Below, in pieces: positions 5,176 through 7,349 of a stretch of DNA of 7,349 nt (position 1 is the first letter of the stretch; each line of letters opens with the position of its first letter). Where the stretch lies: assembly GCA_005791685.1 (NCBI GenBank), contig SXVG01000011.1, forward strand, positions 1-7,349, given 5' to 3'. This DNA is from Methylotenera sp. Its GTDB lineage: Bacteria > Pseudomonadota > Gammaproteobacteria > Burkholderiales > Methylophilaceae. The notes below the pieces were generated by a model that saw only the letters and a list, made by a program, of their open reading frames with translations, did no database searches and had not been told where the DNA came from. Position numbers and translations under genes: made by a program.

Positions 5176-6078
5176 TTACAGCAAGCCCTTCGTTTCCTTG
5201 GCTATTTCTTCTTCCAAGGCGCTGTCACGGTTGGCTTTAGCAATCGATTTCGCCTGTTCTATTAAAGCCTTGGCGGCCAGCTTGTCCCCATTGGCAAATT
5301 TCACCGTGGCCAACACGCTGCTGGCTTTCGCTTGGTAATAAGCACCGCCTTGCTCTTTGGCAAATTGGATAATTTTATTTAAGGTCTTTTCCGCGTTGGC
5401 GTAGTTTTTAACCATGGCGTAATAACGCCCTAACTCTATGCTGGAATGTGCGTACTGATCTAAGGTGCCCACGGCATCGTGTAATAGATAGGCTTTTATT
5501 TGAAATTCAAGGGCCAAGTCATGCTGATTAAGCCCATGGTAAGTTAAGGCCACTTTTTCACAGCTTTCACCACGTTCATTGTCATTGGCCGCCAGTTTGT
5601 GACCCAACAAGTAAGCGTCTAAGGCTAATGGAAGCTGCTTATTGCCATGATGGATGTCGCCCATAGCATTGTAAGCCATCCGCTCCAAGGCCTTATTGTT
5701 AGCCAATCTAGCCTGCTTAATGGCCAACTGGTATTGCGCTAACGCCACCTCGTGTTGCTCAAGGGCTTTATAGGTATTGGCGATTAAAAAGAGGCTAACC
5801 GTGCTGTCCAAGCTATCCTTAGCATTTTTTTCGGCTAATTTAAATGAAGCCAAAGCCTTATTCAAATCATCTTTAGCGAAAAAAGATCGGCCCTGACAAA
5901 GCAAAGCGTCTTTATCTTGACTGTTGGCCTGCAACATTTTTTGTGCATAGTCCAATGCGGCAATTGCATCGCCGCTGGCCAGTAATTTATTGCAAGCCTG
6001 GCCATTTAAATCTTCTGCAAAAACATTGTTAATAAACAGCAATGTAGATAATGTAATTAAAGTAACTTTCAACTTCAT
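5176..6078 (-). CDS. Periplasmic tetratricopeptide-repeat (TPR) protein
   Basis: The 300-residue protein has a Sec signal peptide (Lys2 and Lys4, then a hydrophobic core TLITLSTLLFI, cleavage likely after FA at 20-21) and then almost only TPR-like helical repeats. Examples are 'GDAIAALDYAQKMLQ', 'DDLNKALASFKLAEK', 'EQHEVALAQYQLAIKQA' and 'KNYANAEKTLNKII'. There is no lipobox or membrane segment, so it is probably a soluble periplasmic scaffold or binding protein; partners are unknown. The start has a good AAGGGAAGGA Shine-Dalgarno. It begins 27 bases after the ligA stop, so the two are likely co-transcribed. No strong terminator separates its end from dif; only a 4-bp CAGG/CCTG hairpin is present (5162-5173). 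Confidence 0.85.
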   Translation of the reverse strand: MKLKVTLITLSTLLFINNVFAEDLNGQACNKLLASGDAIAALDYAQKMLQANSQDKDALLCQGRSFFAKDDLNKALASFKLAEKNAKDSLDSTVSLFLIANTYKALEQHEVALAQYQLAIKQARLANNKALERMAYNAMGDIHHGNKQLPLALDAYLLGHKLAANDNERGESCEKVALTYHGLNQHDLALEFQIKAYLLHDAVGTLDQYAHSSIELGRYYAMVKNYANAEKTLNKIIQFAKEQGGAYYQAKASSVLATVKFANGDKLAAKALIEQAKSIAKANRDSALEEEIAKETKGLL

Positions 6079-6105
6079 TTGCGATCCTTCCCTTGGTTTA
6101 TAGGT

Positions 6106-7349
6106 TTATTTAGCCAATAACTGCAGCAAGCCCGCTTCGTCCAACACCGGCAAATCGAGTGCCTGGGCATGGTCTAGCTTGCTGCCGGCATCGCTACCCG
6201 CCACGACGTAAGCGGTCTTTTTAGAAACACTGCCACTGACTTTCGCCCCGACCGCTTCTATCAATTCTTTTGCTTGGTCACGGCTTAAGTTCGGCAAAGT
6301 GCCGGTTAGCACAAAGGTTTTACCCATTAAAGGCCCAGGCACGACTTGCTTCCTATCCGCTTCTGGCCAGTGAATACCGGTAGCGAGCAATTGCTGAATG
6401 ACCGATTGATTGTGTGGCTCGCTAAAAAAATTACTTATCGATTCCGCAACCACAGGCCCAACGTCATTGACTAATAATAATTCGTCTACAGTGGCCTGCA
6501 TTAAATGGCTTAAAGCACCAAAATGCTTGGCCAAATCCCTGGCCGTGGCCTCCCCTACATTGCGCATGCCAAGCGCATAGATAAAACGTGCCAAGGTGGT
6601 GGATTTACTTGTTTGCATTGCATCCAGTAAGTTTTGCGCGGACTTACTGGCCATGCGCTCTAAATTGCACAAGCTGCTTAAGTTTAATTGATAAATATCG
6701 GCCAGCGTATGCACCAACTTAGCTTCTACCAATTGATCCGCCAGCTTTTCACCCAAACCCTCTATATTCATCGCGCGCCGTGAGGCAAAATGCATAATGG
6801 CCTGCTTGCGCTGCGCCGGGCAAAATAGGCCGCCTGTGCATCGTGCAACGGCTTCATCGGCTTGTTTTAAGATATGTGAGCCGCAATCCGGACAAGTACT
6901 TGGCATCACAAAACGCCTAGCATGGGCCGGGCGTTTTTCCTGAATGACGCTGACCACTTCTGGGATAACATCCCCTGCCCTGCGTACACTCACGGTGTCG
7001 CCTATATGCACGTCTTTACGCCTAACCTCATCTTCGTTATGCAAGGTGGCGTTTGTGACCGTTACGCCACCGACCAATACCGGCGACAACCTTGCCACCG
7101 GTGTAATGGCGCCGGTACGACCCACTTGCACGGTAATGTCTTCAACGACGGTGAGCGCTTCTTGAGCTGGAAATTTATGGGCAATGGCCCAGCGCGGTGC
7201 TCGCGACGCAAAGCCAAGTTCATCTTGTTGCTTAAATTGATTGACCTTATACACCACCCCATCAATATCAAACGCCAAGCCGTCCCTGGCCATGCCGATT
7301 TTTTGATAATAAGCTTGCAAGCCGGCTAGGCCTAACACCACCTCGCGCT
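6106..7349 (-). CDS. ligA: NAD-dependent DNA ligase LigA, C-terminal ~413 residues, cut by the window edge
   Basis: LigA seals nicks in DNA using NAD+ and is needed for joining Okazaki fragments and in repair. The frame is open to the right edge, where residues read REVVLGLAGLQ, so the upstream GTG is internal and the true start lies outside. Visible parts, in order, are nucleotidyltransferase motif IV (IDGVVYKVN) and motif V (AIAHKFPA); the OB-fold (VGRTGAITPVARL, then the R-A-G-D-V-I-P-E block); the Zn finger with four cysteines (CPDC, then C-x5-C in RCTGGLFCP); helix-hairpin-helix repeats (IEGLGEKLADQLV, RNVGEATARDLA, VNDVGPVVAESI); and a C-terminal BRCT domain (GKTFVLTGTLPNLSRDQAKELIEA, outline). 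Length fits the last three-fifths of a roughly 670-residue ligase. The catalytic lysine is outside the window. Confidence 0.97.
   Translation of the reverse strand, partial: REVVLGLAGLQAYYQKIGMARDGLAFDIDGVVYKVNQFKQQDELGFASRAPRWAIAHKFPAQEALTVVEDITVQVGRTGAITPVARLSPVLVGGVTVTNATLHNEDEVRRKDVHIGDTVSVRRAGDVIPEVVSVIQEKRPAHARRFVMPSTCPDCGSHILKQADEAVARCTGGLFCPAQRKQAIMHFASRRAMNIEGLGEKLADQLVEAKLVHTLADIYQLNLSSLCNLERMASKSAQNLLDAMQTSKSTTLARFIYALGMRNVGEATARDLAKHFGALSHLMQATVDELLLVNDVGPVVAESISNFFSEPHNQSVIQQLLATGIHWPEADRKQVVPGPLMGKTFVLTGTLPNLSRDQAKELIEAVGAKVSGSVSKKTAYVVAGSDAGSKLDHAQALDLPVLDEAGLLQLLAK
6973..6980 (-). other. KOPS-like octamer on the - strand pointing to dif
   Basis: CCCTGCCC on the + strand is GGGCAGGG on the - strand, a perfect GGGNAGGG match reading leftwards towards dif. 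It lies within ligA coding sequence. One hit is weak evidence by itself; together with the match at 4231 it agrees with the direction expected on each side of dif. Confidence 0.4.

Noticed and set aside
7062..7329. Further frames on both strands within ligA
   Set aside because: They overlap the unmistakable LigA frame and have no domain or start signal of their own.

Overview
The window looks like the replication-terminus (dif) region of a betaproteobacterial chromosome. A Nitrosomonadales/Methylophilaceae-like genome is my tentative guess, from the mltG-tmk-holB-pilZ-tatD gene order, the moderate GC content and the Neisseria-like dif sequence. There is no taxonomic marker gene to settle it.

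Left arm (1-3690, all on the + strand): the end of mltG, then tmk, holB (4-bp overlap with tmk), a type IV pilus PilZ gene and tatD, reading as one compact operon for cell-wall, dTTP/replisome and housekeeping functions. It is followed by a separately transcribed small exported protein of BamE/SmpA-like appearance and a strong rho-independent terminator.

Centre (about 3693-5153): a 1433-bp insertion bounded by two copies of the XerC-arm and central part of a dif site. The right copy (5126-5153) is a complete 28-bp dif, close to that of E. coli. The left copy (3693-3720) has the same XerC arm and central hexamer but a degenerate XerD arm. This is what integration of a TLC-phi-like element (IMEX, integrative mobile element exploiting Xer) is expected to leave. 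Inside, on the - strand, are three tightly packed small genes: an unknown 82-residue protein, a small excisionase-like winged-HTH protein, and a 170-residue HTH plus DUF3653 protein that I recognise as a Xer recombination activation factor (XafT/VC1465 family). No replication initiator, capsid or integrase gene is visible. The element therefore looks like a minimal satellite using the host XerC/XerD recombinase. It is rich in inverted repeats.

Right arm (5176-7349, all on the - strand): a periplasmic TPR protein gene downstream of ligA (NAD-dependent DNA ligase), which runs off the right edge.

The host genes on both sides point towards dif, as expected if replication forks converge here. The only two perfect GGGNAGGG (KOPS) octamers I found by eye also point towards the intact dif. 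The most interesting content is this very small dif-targeting element with its own Xer activator.
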